Below, in pieces: positions 33,910-43,942 of a stretch of DNA of 64,000 nt. Each line of letters starts with the position of its first letter. Position 1 is the first letter of the stretch. A program made the translations under genes and the position numbers. This stretch comes from Candidatus Ozemobacteraceae bacterium (GTDB taxonomy: Bacteria; Muiribacteriota; Ozemobacteria; Ozemobacterales; Ozemobacteraceae). The notes below the pieces were generated by a model. That model saw only the letters and a program-made list of their open reading frames with translations. It was not told the DNA's origin and did not search any database. Where the stretch lies: positions 1-64,000 of the forward strand of contig DAOSOK010000032.1 of the NCBI GenBank assembly GCA_035373905.1. The letters are read 5' to 3'.

Positions 33910-34950
33910 TCAGCGCCCGACGTTCACATACAGGTCGCCGAAGTCGGACTCGCTGTAATAGATGGCGTCGCTGCGGGTGCCGCCCGCCGGAACGACCCAG
34001 ATCTGCGCCTTGGCGTTCTTGAGGCGGAGCTTCTGCTCGCCGCCCACGGACTCGACCTTGCCGAGCTGGGCGATGCGGCTATACTGATTGTCCGCCATCC
34101 AGCCGTAGGGGTTTTTCTCGATGACCGTCTGATACCAGGCCAGCGAGCCTTTCTCGGGGGCGTCGCGGGTCGGCTCGACCGTGACTTCGATGCTCTGCTT
34201 GCCCCAGAAGCCGCCGGTCGTCAACACCATGACCGCCTTGAGGTCGTTCGCCACCGCGACGCCCTTGTAATTGCGCATCAGGGCTTCGATGACGTATTTG
34301 CGACCGGAGACGTAGTAGTTGGTGACCGGCTTGTCGCCGCTCTCGTCGACATACGACGCCATCACCTTGCACTCGTGCCGGTCGAAAATCTCCCTGATCA
34401 GCTCGTTGCGGCGGTTTTCCTTGTTGTCGTCGACCGAGAGAACGGCTTCGACGATCGGCATCTGGATGACGACGAGACCGCGCTGGACGGTGCTGAGCAG
34501 CAGTTCGGAAGAGGCCGCGCGGCTGGTTTCCGTCGAGGCGACGTCGTTCGCCGCGCGAACGAGTTCGTCGGAAGCCCGGAAATCAGCGACTTTCAGGAAT
34601 GCCGCGCGTTCTTTCAGCATCTGGATGGCGACGGCGGACGTCTGCGCTTCGAGTTCTCCCTTCCCGGCCGAAAAGGTCTGCGCCGTTTCGAGGGCCGCCT
34701 GAAGGTCGCCGGCGTTCTCGATGTCGCCGATCATGCGGCCCAGAGCCTGCTCGCGGCGCTCGGTCTGCGCGGCAACGGTGGTATATGCCTCGCGCGATGC
34801 GGCATCCGTCTCGTTCATCGTGTAGGCGGACTGGGCGATTCCCTGGGAAAGATCCTCGAGAGCCGCCTTCATCGCGTCCGCATCGAAGGCCACCGCCGGG
34901 GTGACGGCCAGAACGGCCATCGCCGCGACTGTCCAAAAACGTCGGAACAT
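33910..34950 (-). CDS. Exported hypothetical protein
   Basis: A 346-aa protein with a signal peptide (MFRRFWTVAAMAVLAVTPAV, cleaved before FDAD). The N-terminal half is helical and Ala/Glu-rich. The C-terminal half is mixed, with VTNYYVSGRKYVIEALMRN and KAVMVLTTGGFWGKQSIEV. ATG 34950 is chosen because GAGGAGG lies at the right distance; ATG 34956 directly abuts that site. I recognise no family. Confidence 0.8.
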   Translation of the reverse strand: MFRRFWTVAAMAVLAVTPAVAFDADAMKAALEDLSQGIAQSAYTMNETDAASREAYTTVAAQTERREQALGRMIGDIENAGDLQAALETAQTFSAGKGELEAQTSAVAIQMLKERAAFLKVADFRASDELVRAANDVASTETSRAASSELLLSTVQRGLVVIQMPIVEAVLSVDDNKENRRNELIREIFDRHECKVMASYVDESGDKPVTNYYVSGRKYVIEALMRNYKGVAVANDLKAVMVLTTGGFWGKQSIEVTVEPTRDAPEKGSLAWYQTVIEKNPYGWMADNQYSRIAQLGKVESVGGEQKLRLKNAKAQIWVVPAGGTRSDAIYYSESDFGDLYVNVGR

Positions 34951-35219
34951 GCTCATCCTCCTCAAAAAGGCCGGAATTCTGAACTCCCTGTATAAAGCAA
35001 GAGATATGCCGCAGTGGTGTCCCTCATTGAAGGCTTGTTCCATGATGAACCCGGGCCTCCGGTGTCGATTTTTCGTCACTTTTCCTGCCGGAAATTCAGA
35101 CATCGCAAGAGAAACGTCAGCGGCGCATGGCCGATCGGGGCATGGTCCGTTCCCTCTTGCATTACAGGTGGGGTGAGGGTATGATTGCGCCCTATCGATC
35201 GACGAAAGGAACAATACCG

Positions 35220-36173
35220 ATGCGTCATATTCTCCCTCCTCTCCTGATCGCCGCGGCGTTCGCCATGGTCATTCCCGCACAGGCGGCTCCCAAGGCCGGC
35301 ACTTCCGCCGCTCCCGCAGCCGCTTCCGAGACGAAAGCCGTGAACCCGATCGTCCTCGCGAACCAGATGATGATCACCGTCATGGAACGGATCAAGGCGG
35401 GCAACTACGCCGAAGCGCGCACCGTTGCCAATGACATGGTGTTTGGAAGCGAGAAACTGGTCGACACGCCGAACGCGGTCACCCGGAGCTTCGCAAATCT
35501 CATGGGGAAGAAACTCTACGAGAAGATGCTCGAAAAGGAAGGGCGGGGCAACGTCGAGGTGACCTGGACGCAACAGCCCATCGCCGACGGGTATTATTTC
35601 CTGGCCATGATCAGCTTCCAGGAGGGGAAACCTGACGAAGCCCTTGAGTTTCTGCAGAAAGCCATCTTCTGGGACCCGGTCCGCGCGGCGTTCTACGTCG
35701 AGCGCGGGTTCATGATGCATCACCAGAAATCCCCGGTCGAGACGGCCACGATTTTCATCACGTATCTCAAGGCTCTCGAACTGGCCGACAATCCCCAGGA
35801 TTTTGCGGCCGCCCTCCGGGGAATAGGCTACCTGTTCGTCGAACGCCGCGACCTGAAGCCCGGCCTCGCCTGCTATCTGCTGTCGCGCAGGCTCGATCCC
35901 GACGACAAGACCGCGATCCGGCAGATCGACTACATCCGCGCCCGGTCGCCAGGCCTCGTGAAAGAGATGGATGAAACCAAGGCGGCTGCCATCCTCAAGG
36001 CCGCGAATGTGCCCCCCACCTACAACCCTCTCCACGTCCAGGTGCGTCTCGAAATCGCAGATGAGATCAAAGACCCCAAAAAGGCCGCCGAGGCGAAGGC
36101 GATCCTGACCGAAGCGCTCAGGCTCGATCCGAACAATCCCGAGATCATTCGCAGGCTCAAGGCCCTGAAGTAA
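35220..36173 (+). CDS. Exported TPR protein
   Basis: A 317-aa protein with a signal peptide (MRHILPPLLIAAAFAMVIPA, cleaved near AQAA). TPR-like helices follow, for example GYYFLAMISFQEGKPDEALE and RGIGYLFVERRDLKPGLACY, ending with LRLDPNNPEIIRRLK. AAAGGA precedes ATG 35220; in-frame starts farther upstream lack a ribosome site and would destroy the signal peptide. The function is unknown, probably a scaffold in the envelope. Confidence 0.82.
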   Translation: MRHILPPLLIAAAFAMVIPAQAAPKAGTSAAPAAASETKAVNPIVLANQMMITVMERIKAGNYAEARTVANDMVFGSEKLVDTPNAVTRSFANLMGKKLYEKMLEKEGRGNVEVTWTQQPIADGYYFLAMISFQEGKPDEALEFLQKAIFWDPVRAAFYVERGFMMHHQKSPVETATIFITYLKALELADNPQDFAAALRGIGYLFVERRDLKPGLACYLLSRRLDPDDKTAIRQIDYIRARSPGLVKEMDETKAAAILKAANVPPTYNPLHVQVRLEIADEIKDPKKAAEAKAILTEALRLDPNNPEIIRRLKALK

Positions 36174-36190
36174 GCCGTTTCAGTTCCAGG

Positions 36191-36230
36191 AAAACGGCGG
36201 CGGAATCCGAAAGGAATCCGCCGCCGTTTT
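36191..36230. terminator. Bidirectional terminator between convergent genes
   Basis: A perfect 14-bp stem, AAAACGGCGGCGGA pairing with TCCGCCGCCGTTTT, with a 12-base loop. A-run and T-run flank it on both sides, so it can end both the plus-strand TPR gene and the minus-strand Lys/Ala-rich gene. Confidence 0.9.
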
Positions 36231-36242
36231 GACGTGCACTCG

Positions 36243-36959
36243 TCAGGATTTTCCTTTGGCCGCAGATTTTTTTGTCTGTGCGGAGCCGGCCTTTTTCGCA
36301 TCGCTCTTCGCCGAGGTGGTATCCGCCTTTTGCTTCTCGTCTTTCTTTTTTTTCGGCTTCGAAGGAGGAGTCCACGGAGGATTGTGCTTGCGGCTCTTTT
36401 CCTGCGACCACATGTGATCCTGCGCATACTGGATCAGCTCGGCATCAGACAATTCTCCGAAACTGCGTCCAGAGCCGGCGCCGGCCGGGGCGTTGGCGGT
36501 CGCCTGGGGGGTGTCCGCCGTTGCGGGCGCTGCGATTGCCGCGGAAGCGGTCGGGGCGACGGGGAGATCGGCAGGCGGGAACAGGGGCTTGGAGGCTTCT
36601 TTTCGAGTTCCGCGGTCAGTCTTCTCGCTTGCGGAGGCTTCGTTCTTGTGTTCGCTCCGCGGAACGGCCGGCTTTCTGGGTTTCTTCGCGGGCGCCTTTT
36701 GCTTTTCGTCCTGTTCAGGCTCGGTCACGATCGACCCTGGCTCGAACTCCTGGGCGGGCGGCGTCTGGGTCTCGAATTCGGCGGGCGGGGCGACGGTTTC
36801 GACCGGCGCGGCGGCAGCGGCCTCTTTCGCTTCGATCCTGCTGCGAATCCGTTCCAGCAGGTTTTTGCCGTCTTCGGTCAGCGCTGATGCCGGAGTTCCT
36901 GCCGCGAGCGTGAGAAAACCCGCCAGCAGAAGACCGGAAACTCGAAACTGTGAATTCAT
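36243..36959 (-). CDS. Exported low-complexity Ala/Pro/Lys-rich protein
   Basis: A 238-aa protein with a signal peptide (MNSQFRVSGLLLAGFLTLAA, cleaved near ASA). The body is disordered and rich in Ala, Pro, Glu and Lys. Near the C-terminus are a short conserved-looking segment (SFGELSDAELIQYAQDHMW) and a lysine-rich tail. ATG 36959 is preceded by GAAAGGAAAAA. I recognise no family; it may bind an acidic polymer or surface (inference from charge). Confidence 0.75.
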   Translation of the reverse strand: MNSQFRVSGLLLAGFLTLAAGTPASALTEDGKNLLERIRSRIEAKEAAAAAPVETVAPPAEFETQTPPAQEFEPGSIVTEPEQDEKQKAPAKKPRKPAVPRSEHKNEASASEKTDRGTRKEASKPLFPPADLPVAPTASAAIAAPATADTPQATANAPAGAGSGRSFGELSDAELIQYAQDHMWSQEKSRKHNPPWTPPSKPKKKKDEKQKADTTSAKSDAKKAGSAQTKKSAAKGKS

Positions 36960-37082
36960 TGTTTTTCCTTTCGTCCGTTCACGACCGCCGGACGACAACC
37001 CGCCTCGACCGCAAAAGAGCCGGTTCAGGATTGTCCGGAGCGGTCGGAACGGCTTTGTATAAGCCGCCCAAACGCTGATCGA

Positions 37083-37580
37083 TTACAGATGGCTCTGGTC
37101 AGCCCGTTGTTTCGCCGAGGCCATTTCGTCGTGATCAACCTTGAAGATCTTCGTCACGACGCGGCCGACGCCGCTGATGCCGAGAGCTTTGGCCCCATGT
37201 TCGTCGAGATCGACGATGCGGCCGGCGATGAACGGTCCGCGGTCGATGACGCGGGTGAGAATCTTTTTCCCGTTCGCGGGGTTGATCACCTTCACGAGGG
37301 TCCCGAACGGTAGGGTCTTGTGCGCGATGGGATAGATCATGTCGCGGATTCCGAGCTGCCTGTTGTCGATCTTTTCGGGCTTGGTGGGGCAGTGATACCA
37401 GGATGCGATACCAAACTCGACCAACACTTCGATGCCGGGATTTTTCTGATAGACGGTATTCGAATCGACGGATTTGTTCATCCTGGCGGCGACATCAGTG
37501 ATCGGGATCGGCGCCGCATGTGCGGTTGCGGTCAAAAACAGGCCGATGACGAGGACTGCTGCGATTGATCGTACGGTCAA
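37083..37580 (-). CDS. RlpA-like double-psi beta-barrel protein
   Basis: A 165-aa exported protein (signal peptide to about residue 22). The RlpA-type double-psi barrel is clear: GIASWYHCPTK, AHKTLPFGTLVKVIN, VIDRGPF, and VDLDEHGAKALGI. Family members bind or cleave denuded glycan strands of peptidoglycan. There is no SPOR domain, so it may be a stand-alone domain with a different location from E. coli RlpA. The catalytic Asp of VIDRGPF is present. Confidence 0.88.
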   Translation of the reverse strand: MTVRSIAAVLVIGLFLTATAHAAPIPITDVAARMNKSVDSNTVYQKNPGIEVLVEFGIASWYHCPTKPEKIDNRQLGIRDMIYPIAHKTLPFGTLVKVINPANGKKILTRVIDRGPFIAGRIVDLDEHGAKALGISGVGRVVTKIFKVDHDEMASAKQRADQSHL

Positions 37581-37687
37581 AACTCAATACCTCCGTTGAT
37601 GGATCGAATCGTATCTGAGTTATAAAAGCATAAGAAAATCGCTCCCGGCTGTCAACCCGCCGGTCCGACCTTCGGATACGCTGATGA

Positions 37688-39163
37688 TCAGCGGATGTTC
37701 GTGGGGTGAGAGAAACGGTAGGGGAGATTCCGGAACAGTTTCCAGGTTCCGTTCTCGCGGCGCCAGGTGATGACGGCGCTGATGGGGCCCGAGTCGACAT
37801 CGACGCCCGGAACCAGCCTGATGACCCGCACCTGCGCCGAGCAGCGAACGGTGGCGAGGTCCGGTCCGTTGAACGCGATCGATTCAATGGCGTAGGTCGC
37901 GATCTTCACGTCGCAGGCGTTGAAACGCGCCTGGGCGGTCTCGATGAGATCGCTGAACGTGCTGTGCGAGTCCCAGTCGTTCCCGAAATTTTCCGAGACG
38001 AGCTCCCGAAGAACGTCGAGGTTCTCGCTTCCGAGCGCGGCCTGAAGCCGGACGTGGGCCGCCGCGATCTCGCCCCAGCGGGCGTCGGCGCCGAGTTGGC
38101 GCGGGTCTCCGGCCTTGTAAGGCATGTTCCGGACGATCTTCCAGAAGGTGCCCTCACGCTGCCAGTAGACGTCGGAATAATAGACGCCCGTCGAGCCGTC
38201 GGTTCCGGAAAAGAAGTTGCTCCAGAACGCCTCGGCGGCGATCCGTATTCGTGCACGGCCGCCCGGCATCAATTCCATGTCGATGATCGTCCAGGAGGCA
38301 ACCGAGAAGTCGTAGGCGTCGAAGTACGAGGCTGTCTTTGTGAGCAGGTCGAGCCAGCTTGCCGACGAATCCCAGTCGTTCGTAAACGAGGTCGACACAT
38401 ACTGGGCAATCAGGTCGTGATTTTCCTTGAGAACGGCGTTCTCGAGAACCCGGTGTGCCTCGCGCAGCGTTGATTCGCAAGGCTGAATCGCCTGTGCCGC
38501 GGCGAGAACGGGGGTTTTCACCATCTCGAGGTCGAGAATCGTTTTCGGGACGGCCGACGGCTGAATCTGCAGGGCAAGCCGGATGGCGCGCGTCACGCTC
38601 GCGACGTAGGGCTCGAACTCCCGGGTCGCGATATCCCATTCCGTGAGTTCTTTCCCCATCTGGTGCGCGCGTTCCCAAATGAGCGCGACGGCGGTGGTGT
38701 CGACGGTCACGGAAAGCCGTGTCGTGTCAGTTTCCCGGAGATCGCGGGGAAACAGTCGCCGGCGCAGGGCTACTTTCCCGGCTTTCGCTTCGAGAACCAG
38801 CTCCGCGGAATAGGGGACCTTTGACACGGTGAACGTGCCGTCTTTCGCTGCCCATGCGGATTTTTCACCGGCGATGAGCTGGAATTTCGAGTAATCGCTC
38901 ATCACCAGCAGGGAAGGGTTGATGACCCCGGTATCGACGAGGTCTCCCTCGACGGGGAGACTTGCGAGACTGACGGTTCCGGAAAGTGTATAATATTCCC
39001 CGACCGGTAACGGGTTGAAACGCAGGTTTCCCTGGTCGCAGCCCGCGGCGAACAGCATCGCGAGAACGGCGGCAAAAAGCGCCGTCAAGCGATGGAGCCA
39101 GAATCGAGAGGATCGCCGGCCGGTTGTCGATCGTGTTTCGCGCATGGATGTACGGATGACCAC
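37688..39163 (-). CDS. Lipoprotein with two tandem NTF2-like domains
   Basis: A 491-aa lipoprotein (lipobox FAAGC, Cys42). After a carboxypeptidase-regulatory-like beta region (about 55-145), residues about 235-355 and 370-491 are clear duplicates: each has FxNDWDS, a following DLxxxA helix, and a closing W-R-x-G-T-(F/W)-W-K-(I/L)-(V/F)-RNxPY. This is an SnoaL/NTF2-like pattern, a ligand-binding or scaffold fold. GTG 39163 is used because GGGAGA precedes it; ATG 39145 is an alternative. The ligand is unknown. Confidence 0.78.
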   Translation of the reverse strand: MVIRTSMRETRSTTGRRSSRFWLHRLTALFAAVLAMLFAAGCDQGNLRFNPLPVGEYYTLSGTVSLASLPVEGDLVDTGVINPSLLVMSDYSKFQLIAGEKSAWAAKDGTFTVSKVPYSAELVLEAKAGKVALRRRLFPRDLRETDTTRLSVTVDTTAVALIWERAHQMGKELTEWDIATREFEPYVASVTRAIRLALQIQPSAVPKTILDLEMVKTPVLAAAQAIQPCESTLREAHRVLENAVLKENHDLIAQYVSTSFTNDWDSSASWLDLLTKTASYFDAYDFSVASWTIIDMELMPGGRARIRIAAEAFWSNFFSGTDGSTGVYYSDVYWQREGTFWKIVRNMPYKAGDPRQLGADARWGEIAAAHVRLQAALGSENLDVLRELVSENFGNDWDSHSTFSDLIETAQARFNACDVKIATYAIESIAFNGPDLATVRCSAQVRVIRLVPGVDVDSGPISAVITWRRENGTWKLFRNLPYRFSHPTNIR

Positions 39164-39309
39164 CTTCTTCTCCCTGTTCTATCTTCGGCTTTGCGACCGG
39201 ATTCCCGAAGTGCGCCGGTTACCCTCTGGTCACGGAAGGCGAACTGGCGTATCATTGGCCGCGCACATCCAGGCCTGACCTTTTCAACCCGATATGGAGG
39301 CACATCATC

Positions 39310-42300
39310 ATGAATACGAACACCCCAGAGGCGATCATCGATACCACCGCCCCCGAAAGCGAAGAAAAACCGCGTTCGAGCAGGGCGAGGCTGATCGGCA
39401 TTTTCCTGGCGGCTGTCGGATTCATCGTGTTGCTGGTCGTCGGGGTCGCGTATTACGCCTACATCACGTATCTCGACCCTGCAGCCCTGAAGAAACAGGT
39501 CGAGACGAGCGCCGGGCTGGCCCTCGGTCTTCCCGTGAGCGTGGGCGAGGTCAGCCTCAGATGGCCGACGATCACCATGACCGGGATGCGCGTCGGGGAT
39601 CCCGCCTCGAGAACGCTGCCTCTGGTCGAAATCGGCATGGCTGCTGCGACCCCTGATTTCTTCGAACTCCTTTCGGGAAAGGTGATGCTGGAAAGCGTCT
39701 TCGTTTCCTCCGTTTCCGCGAAACTGACGCGCGCGGAGGACGGCTCCGTCGTCCTTCCCCCCGGCATGACGGCTGCCTCGGGAGCCAAACCTGCCGAGCC
39801 TTCCGCCGGCATCGACTTCGACGTGCGCGGCCTGCCGCTGCGCCAACTCGAAATCGAGCAGGTGCGGGTCTCGCTCGACGATCTTGCGGCAAAAAAAGCG
39901 TTTGCGGCCGTCATGCCGCATCTGCTGGTGAAAAAGTCCCTCTCCGGAACCGCCCTGCCGATCGACACCAAGATCACGGTGGAGGGCATCGGGAATGTCG
40001 CGATCAAAGGCGAGCTGCGACCCCCTGAGAAGCTTCAGGCGAAGATCCACATCGAAGGGATCGAGGTCGGCACCCTGCGGCAGGTTCTTCCCGCTTCCGT
40101 CGAACTGCCGGCCGGCCTCGGCGTGGCGAGCCTTCTTGCAGATGTTGTGCTGACAGGCTCCGGCAGGCTCTCGGTGCGGAACGTGTCACTCAAATGCACG
40201 CCGGACATCGACGTGAAGGGCGAGTTCGAGGCGGCATCGCTCTCGCCGCTCCAGGGCTCGGCGACGATCGCCCTCGAGCCGCTGCCGGTGAAGCGGCTGA
40301 TGGAGCTCGCCGGGAAATACCTGCCGCCGATGCCCGACGTGAAGATCGACGAGGGGCGGCTGGGCGGCGAGGTCCGGTTCGGCATCGCCGGCGGCGAGAT
40401 GCGCGATATCTCCGCGTGGGCGAAGCCGCAGGGGCTCGTCGTGCGTCACGCGATGCTGCCGGCGCCGCTCAAGCTGGCGCAGGGCGGCGTGAAATACGAT
40501 GAAGGCCGGGTCGAGTGGGAAAAACTGGCGGCCGAGATTCGCGGCATCACCGTGAAATCCGACGCCGGCAAGGTGGATATCGCGAAGATGACCGGCCGCG
40601 GCGACCTTTCCATACGCCTCGATATGTCCGTTCTCACCGGCGATCTGAAAAAGTTCATTCCTGAGGCCGTTCTTCGGGCGAAACCGGAAGGCACGGCCGC
40701 CTTCACCGGAAGCGTCGAGATCGACGCGGATGGCCCGACGCTCACGGGCGAACTCGAGGGCGGGAGTATCCGGGCCGTGCCCGCGCCGGGCATGTCGCCG
40801 GTCAAGCTCGACGCCCTCAAGCTGACGCTCACGCGCGTCAACGCGAAAAGCGGAACGATCGCGGTCCGGGAGTGCAAAGGCAGCGCTCTCGGCATGACGG
40901 CGACCCTGCAGGGATCGGTCAAGAACGGGGCCGATCCGTCGTTCGACCTGAAAGCCAATGCCACGGCCGACCTGGCGGCGCTGAAAGAGGCGCTTCCGAT
41001 CGAGAACGCCCTGTTCAAGAAGCAGGCCCGCCTTTCGGGAACGGCCGTCGTCGACGCAACGATCGGCGGCAGCCTGAAAAAGCCCCAGCCTGCCGGAAAG
41101 CTCGAACTGACGAATGTGGACTTCTCGATCGCGGCCCACGGCGTGCATGTGACCGGCATTTCAGGGACTGCGGCGATCGACCCGGACAAAATCACCATCG
41201 GCAGGCTCGCCGCGAATATCTTCGGCGGCAAGCTGGCGATTGCCGGCTCCCTGGCGGACTACCTCGAAAAGCCGCGCGTGGCGGCTTCCGGAACGCTTCA
41301 CAACGCCGATCTCGGCGAGATCAGGACCCTGATTGCCAGCAACGTTCCCGACTTCCCGGCGGACCTCGGGTTCAACGGACGGGCCGATCTCGACATCGTG
41401 GTCAAGGGCTCGGCAGACCAGCCCGAGTTCTCCGGCAACGCCGTCCTCGCGGGGGCGGGATTGACGCATCCGGCGATCTTGCGGCCGATCCGGGGCATCG
41501 TCGGACCGATCAGGTTCGACCAGCGCGGTCTCACGACCGAAGGTTTGCAGATGGGCTGGGGAAGCTCGACGGTCAGGCTCGTCGGACGTATGGAGAGCTG
41601 GTCCGGCTTCAAGATGGCGTTCCAGTATGACGTTCAGCCGCTGGACCTGACCGATATCGGCGAATTTTTCCTGGCCGGCACCGGTTACCGGGCCCAGGGC
41701 TCCGGCACGGGTGCGGGAAAGATCTCCGGCCCGATCGCAAAGATCGTGGTGGACGGCGCGGCGAAACTGCCGTCGGGCGTGTTCGAGGCGCCCGTTTCCA
41801 AGGGCGGCTCCACGTTCAAGTTCCCGTTCACCGACCTGACGGCGCCGTTCCGCTTCACCGACGGGATTCTCGCGATCACCGGCGCCCGGGCGAATCTGTT
41901 CAGCGGTGAAATGACTGCATCGGGAAAGGTGTTCGTCCGGGAAACGCCGATCCGGTTCGGCTTCGATACCCGGGTGAAATCGCTCCAAACGCAGGAGTTC
42001 CTGGCCACGAACACGACGATGAAAAATGTTCTCCAGGGAGGCCTCGACATGAGCTTCATCGCCACCGGCACGACCGTCGGCCTCAACTCGCTCGACGGTG
42101 CCTCGACAATGAGCATGGCCTCGGGCAGCTACAAGGCCCCGCCGGTCGCGGCGCAGATCTTCAACGCCGTCGACTTGTCCCAGTTGTCGAGCGGCGTCGT
42201 CAAGAGCCTCCAGGGACATTTTGTCTTCAAAAACGGCCGCATGAACTCGGACGATCTTGTGTTCAAGAGTCCCTTCGGCCAGCTTTCCTACAAGGGCTCG

Positions 42301-42900
42301 GTGGGTCTCGACACGACGCTCGACGGAACGGCGAACCTGGTTCTCCCGCGCGAAATCTGCCAGGGAAGCAAGGTGCTTCGCGACCTCGTCGGCAACCAGC
42401 CCAGTCTCGAAATCCCCGTCGGGGTGCGCGGAAGCCTCCTGTCTCCCGGCGTCGATCTGCGCCTCGACAAGCTCCTGAAGAAGGCCGCCGAAAACAAGGC
42501 GAAAGACGCCCTGATGGACATCCTGGGCGGAAAGAAGGAACAGGCGCCCCAGCCCGTTGCGTCAGGAACGACCGGCGCCGCTGCACCCGAGGCGAAAAAG
42601 AAGGGGATAGGCGACATTCTCGGCGGCGAACTGGGGAAAATCCTTGGCGGCAAGAAACCTGCCCAGGAGCCTGTTCAGCCGCACCCGGCACCGGTGGCCA
42701 CGGCGCCGGCCCCTGCCGGGGTCACCGGCGCGGCTCAACCGGCATCTTCCCCCGTCGTCGTCACCGGCACCGCCCAGCCCGCGTCGGCACCGGCCCCCGT
42801 TGTTGCAACGCAGCCCAAGCCGCTTCCCCCCGAAAAGCAGATCAAGAAGGAACTCAAGGATATCGAGAAAGATTTGAAAAAACTGTTCAAGTTCAAATAA
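39310..42900 (+). CDS. AsmA-like (bridge-type) envelope protein
   Basis: A 1196-aa protein. There is one N-terminal membrane helix (about 35-55), then a very long repetitive beta-strand region with the AsmA-type N-terminus and C-terminal DUF-like AsmA domain (for example FRFTDGILAITGARANLFSG and LDGASTMSMASGSYKAPPVA). AsmA family proteins span the envelope and are linked to phospholipid transport to the outer membrane. The last 130 residues are Pro/Ala-rich and then Lys-rich. GGAGG precedes the ATG. It stands alone, followed after 63 bases by a STAS gene. Confidence 0.87.
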   Translation: MNTNTPEAIIDTTAPESEEKPRSSRARLIGIFLAAVGFIVLLVVGVAYYAYITYLDPAALKKQVETSAGLALGLPVSVGEVSLRWPTITMTGMRVGDPASRTLPLVEIGMAAATPDFFELLSGKVMLESVFVSSVSAKLTRAEDGSVVLPPGMTAASGAKPAEPSAGIDFDVRGLPLRQLEIEQVRVSLDDLAAKKAFAAVMPHLLVKKSLSGTALPIDTKITVEGIGNVAIKGELRPPEKLQAKIHIEGIEVGTLRQVLPASVELPAGLGVASLLADVVLTGSGRLSVRNVSLKCTPDIDVKGEFEAASLSPLQGSATIALEPLPVKRLMELAGKYLPPMPDVKIDEGRLGGEVRFGIAGGEMRDISAWAKPQGLVVRHAMLPAPLKLAQGGVKYDEGRVEWEKLAAEIRGITVKSDAGKVDIAKMTGRGDLSIRLDMSVLTGDLKKFIPEAVLRAKPEGTAAFTGSVEIDADGPTLTGELEGGSIRAVPAPGMSPVKLDALKLTLTRVNAKSGTIAVRECKGSALGMTATLQGSVKNGADPSFDLKANATADLAALKEALPIENALFKKQARLSGTAVVDATIGGSLKKPQPAGKLELTNVDFSIAAHGVHVTGISGTAAIDPDKITIGRLAANIFGGKLAIAGSLADYLEKPRVAASGTLHNADLGEIRTLIASNVPDFPADLGFNGRADLDIVVKGSADQPEFSGNAVLAGAGLTHPAILRPIRGIVGPIRFDQRGLTTEGLQMGWGSSTVRLVGRMESWSGFKMAFQYDVQPLDLTDIGEFFLAGTGYRAQGSGTGAGKISGPIAKIVVDGAAKLPSGVFEAPVSKGGSTFKFPFTDLTAPFRFTDGILAITGARANLFSGEMTASGKVFVRETPIRFGFDTRVKSLQTQEFLATNTTMKNVLQGGLDMSFIATGTTVGLNSLDGASTMSMASGSYKAPPVAAQIFNAVDLSQLSSGVVKSLQGHFVFKNGRMNSDDLVFKSPFGQLSYKGSVGLDTTLDGTANLVLPREICQGSKVLRDLVGNQPSLEIPVGVRGSLLSPGVDLRLDKLLKKAAENKAKDALMDILGGKKEQAPQPVASGTTGAAAPEAKKKGIGDILGGELGKILGGKKPAQEPVQPHPAPVATAPAPAGVTGAAQPASSPVVVTGTAQPASAPAPVVATQPKPLPPEKQIKKELKDIEKDLKKLFKFK

Positions 42901-42963
42901 TCGTTTCCCTGGATGATTATTTTCCCGGAATCTGGTAATCTCTAGCCTCGAAGAGGAAGGCTG

Positions 42964-43320
42964 ATGAATACGACGGAATTTTCCCTGCGTTCAGAAAATC
43001 GCGGTGCGGTCACGCTCATTTACACTCACGGTCCGCTCAATGAAGCGGCCGGAGCGGCGATCCTCAGGCTCGTTCAGGAAAAACTCGATCAGGGCGTGAC
43101 GAGGTTTGTCATCGATTTCGGCCTTGCCGTGTCGATCACGAGCCCCTGCGTGGCCTCGATTCTGGAGATCGCCGAGAAAATCGTCGATGAAAAGAGCGGT
43201 CGCCTCGTTTTTGCCGGACTGACGGACCTCAACCTGAAAGTGTTTGAAATGGTCGGGATTCTTCTCTATGCCGAATCCTGCCGCAACGTCCAGGAGGCCG
43301 AAGTCCAGGCGCTCATGTGA
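42964..43320 (+). CDS. STAS-domain anti-sigma factor antagonist-like protein
   Basis: A 118-aa single STAS domain. The pattern FVIDFGLAVSITSPCVASIL matches the phosphorylation-loop region of SpoIIAA-type antagonists, with Ser/Thr residues in VSITSP as possible phosphosites. GAGGAAGG precedes the ATG. No anti-sigma kinase is nearby, so partners are unknown. It is convergent with the TetR gene, with a 22-base gap. Confidence 0.87.
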   Translation: MNTTEFSLRSENRGAVTLIYTHGPLNEAAGAAILRLVQEKLDQGVTRFVIDFGLAVSITSPCVASILEIAEKIVDEKSGRLVFAGLTDLNLKVFEMVGILLYAESCRNVQEAEVQALM

Positions 43321-43342
43321 GCGGCGGGATCTGCGCCCTGCA

Positions 43343-43942
43343 TCAGACTTTTGGAAGCAGCCCTTCGAACAGGAGCGTCATCACGAGCTTCGTGTTGTCG
43401 GTGATGCGTTCCGGCCTTCCCGTTCGGATCCAGTGGTAGATGAGAAAATGCAGCATCCCCAGGATCCCCTGCATCACCAGTTCGGGATCGGTGTCCCGTC
43501 TGATCTGCCCGGACGCTTGTGCGCGCTTGATCTCCTCGACCGGCCAGAGCGATCGGGAAAGATACCGTTCGGCGAGCTTCTTTCGCATGTTTCCCTCGGG
43601 AATCGACTCGTCGCCCGTGAAAATCCTGAGGAAATTGAAGATCATGGGGGACGTCGCGAACATCTCAAAATACGAATTGATGGCGATTTCCGACCCCTTC
43701 CTGAAATCGGTGAAGTCCGTCCGCTCCCTGATCGTTTTTTCTATATTATCGAGGATATGATCGAAGACCTGCATGAACAGACCTTCTTTGCTGGCGTAAT
43801 GACGGTAAATCGTTGCCTTGCCGACGGTCGCCGCGGCCGCGATGGCGTCGACGTTCGCAAGATGGAATCCTCGCTTGCAGAACTCGGACAAGGCCGCCGT
43901 GATGATCCGGGTTTCTCGGGCGATCTGTTTCGGGGTTGCCAT
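43343..43942 (-). CDS. TetR/AcrR family transcriptional regulator
   Basis: A 199-aa regulator. The N-terminal helix-turn-helix is typical (IITAALSEFCKRGFHLANVD, then VGKATIYRHYASKEGLF). The C-terminal ligand domain is of the TetR_C type. ATG 43942 is preceded by GGAGGCATAT. It is divergent from the repeat-rich exported protein gene at 44224, which it could regulate from the 280-base gap between them (inference; no operator palindrome stands out). Confidence 0.92.
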   Translation of the reverse strand: MATPKQIARETRIITAALSEFCKRGFHLANVDAIAAAATVGKATIYRHYASKEGLFMQVFDHILDNIEKTIRERTDFTDFRKGSEIAINSYFEMFATSPMIFNFLRIFTGDESIPEGNMRKKLAERYLSRSLWPVEEIKRAQASGQIRRDTDPELVMQGILGMLHFLIYHWIRTGRPERITDNTKLVMTLLFEGLLPKV

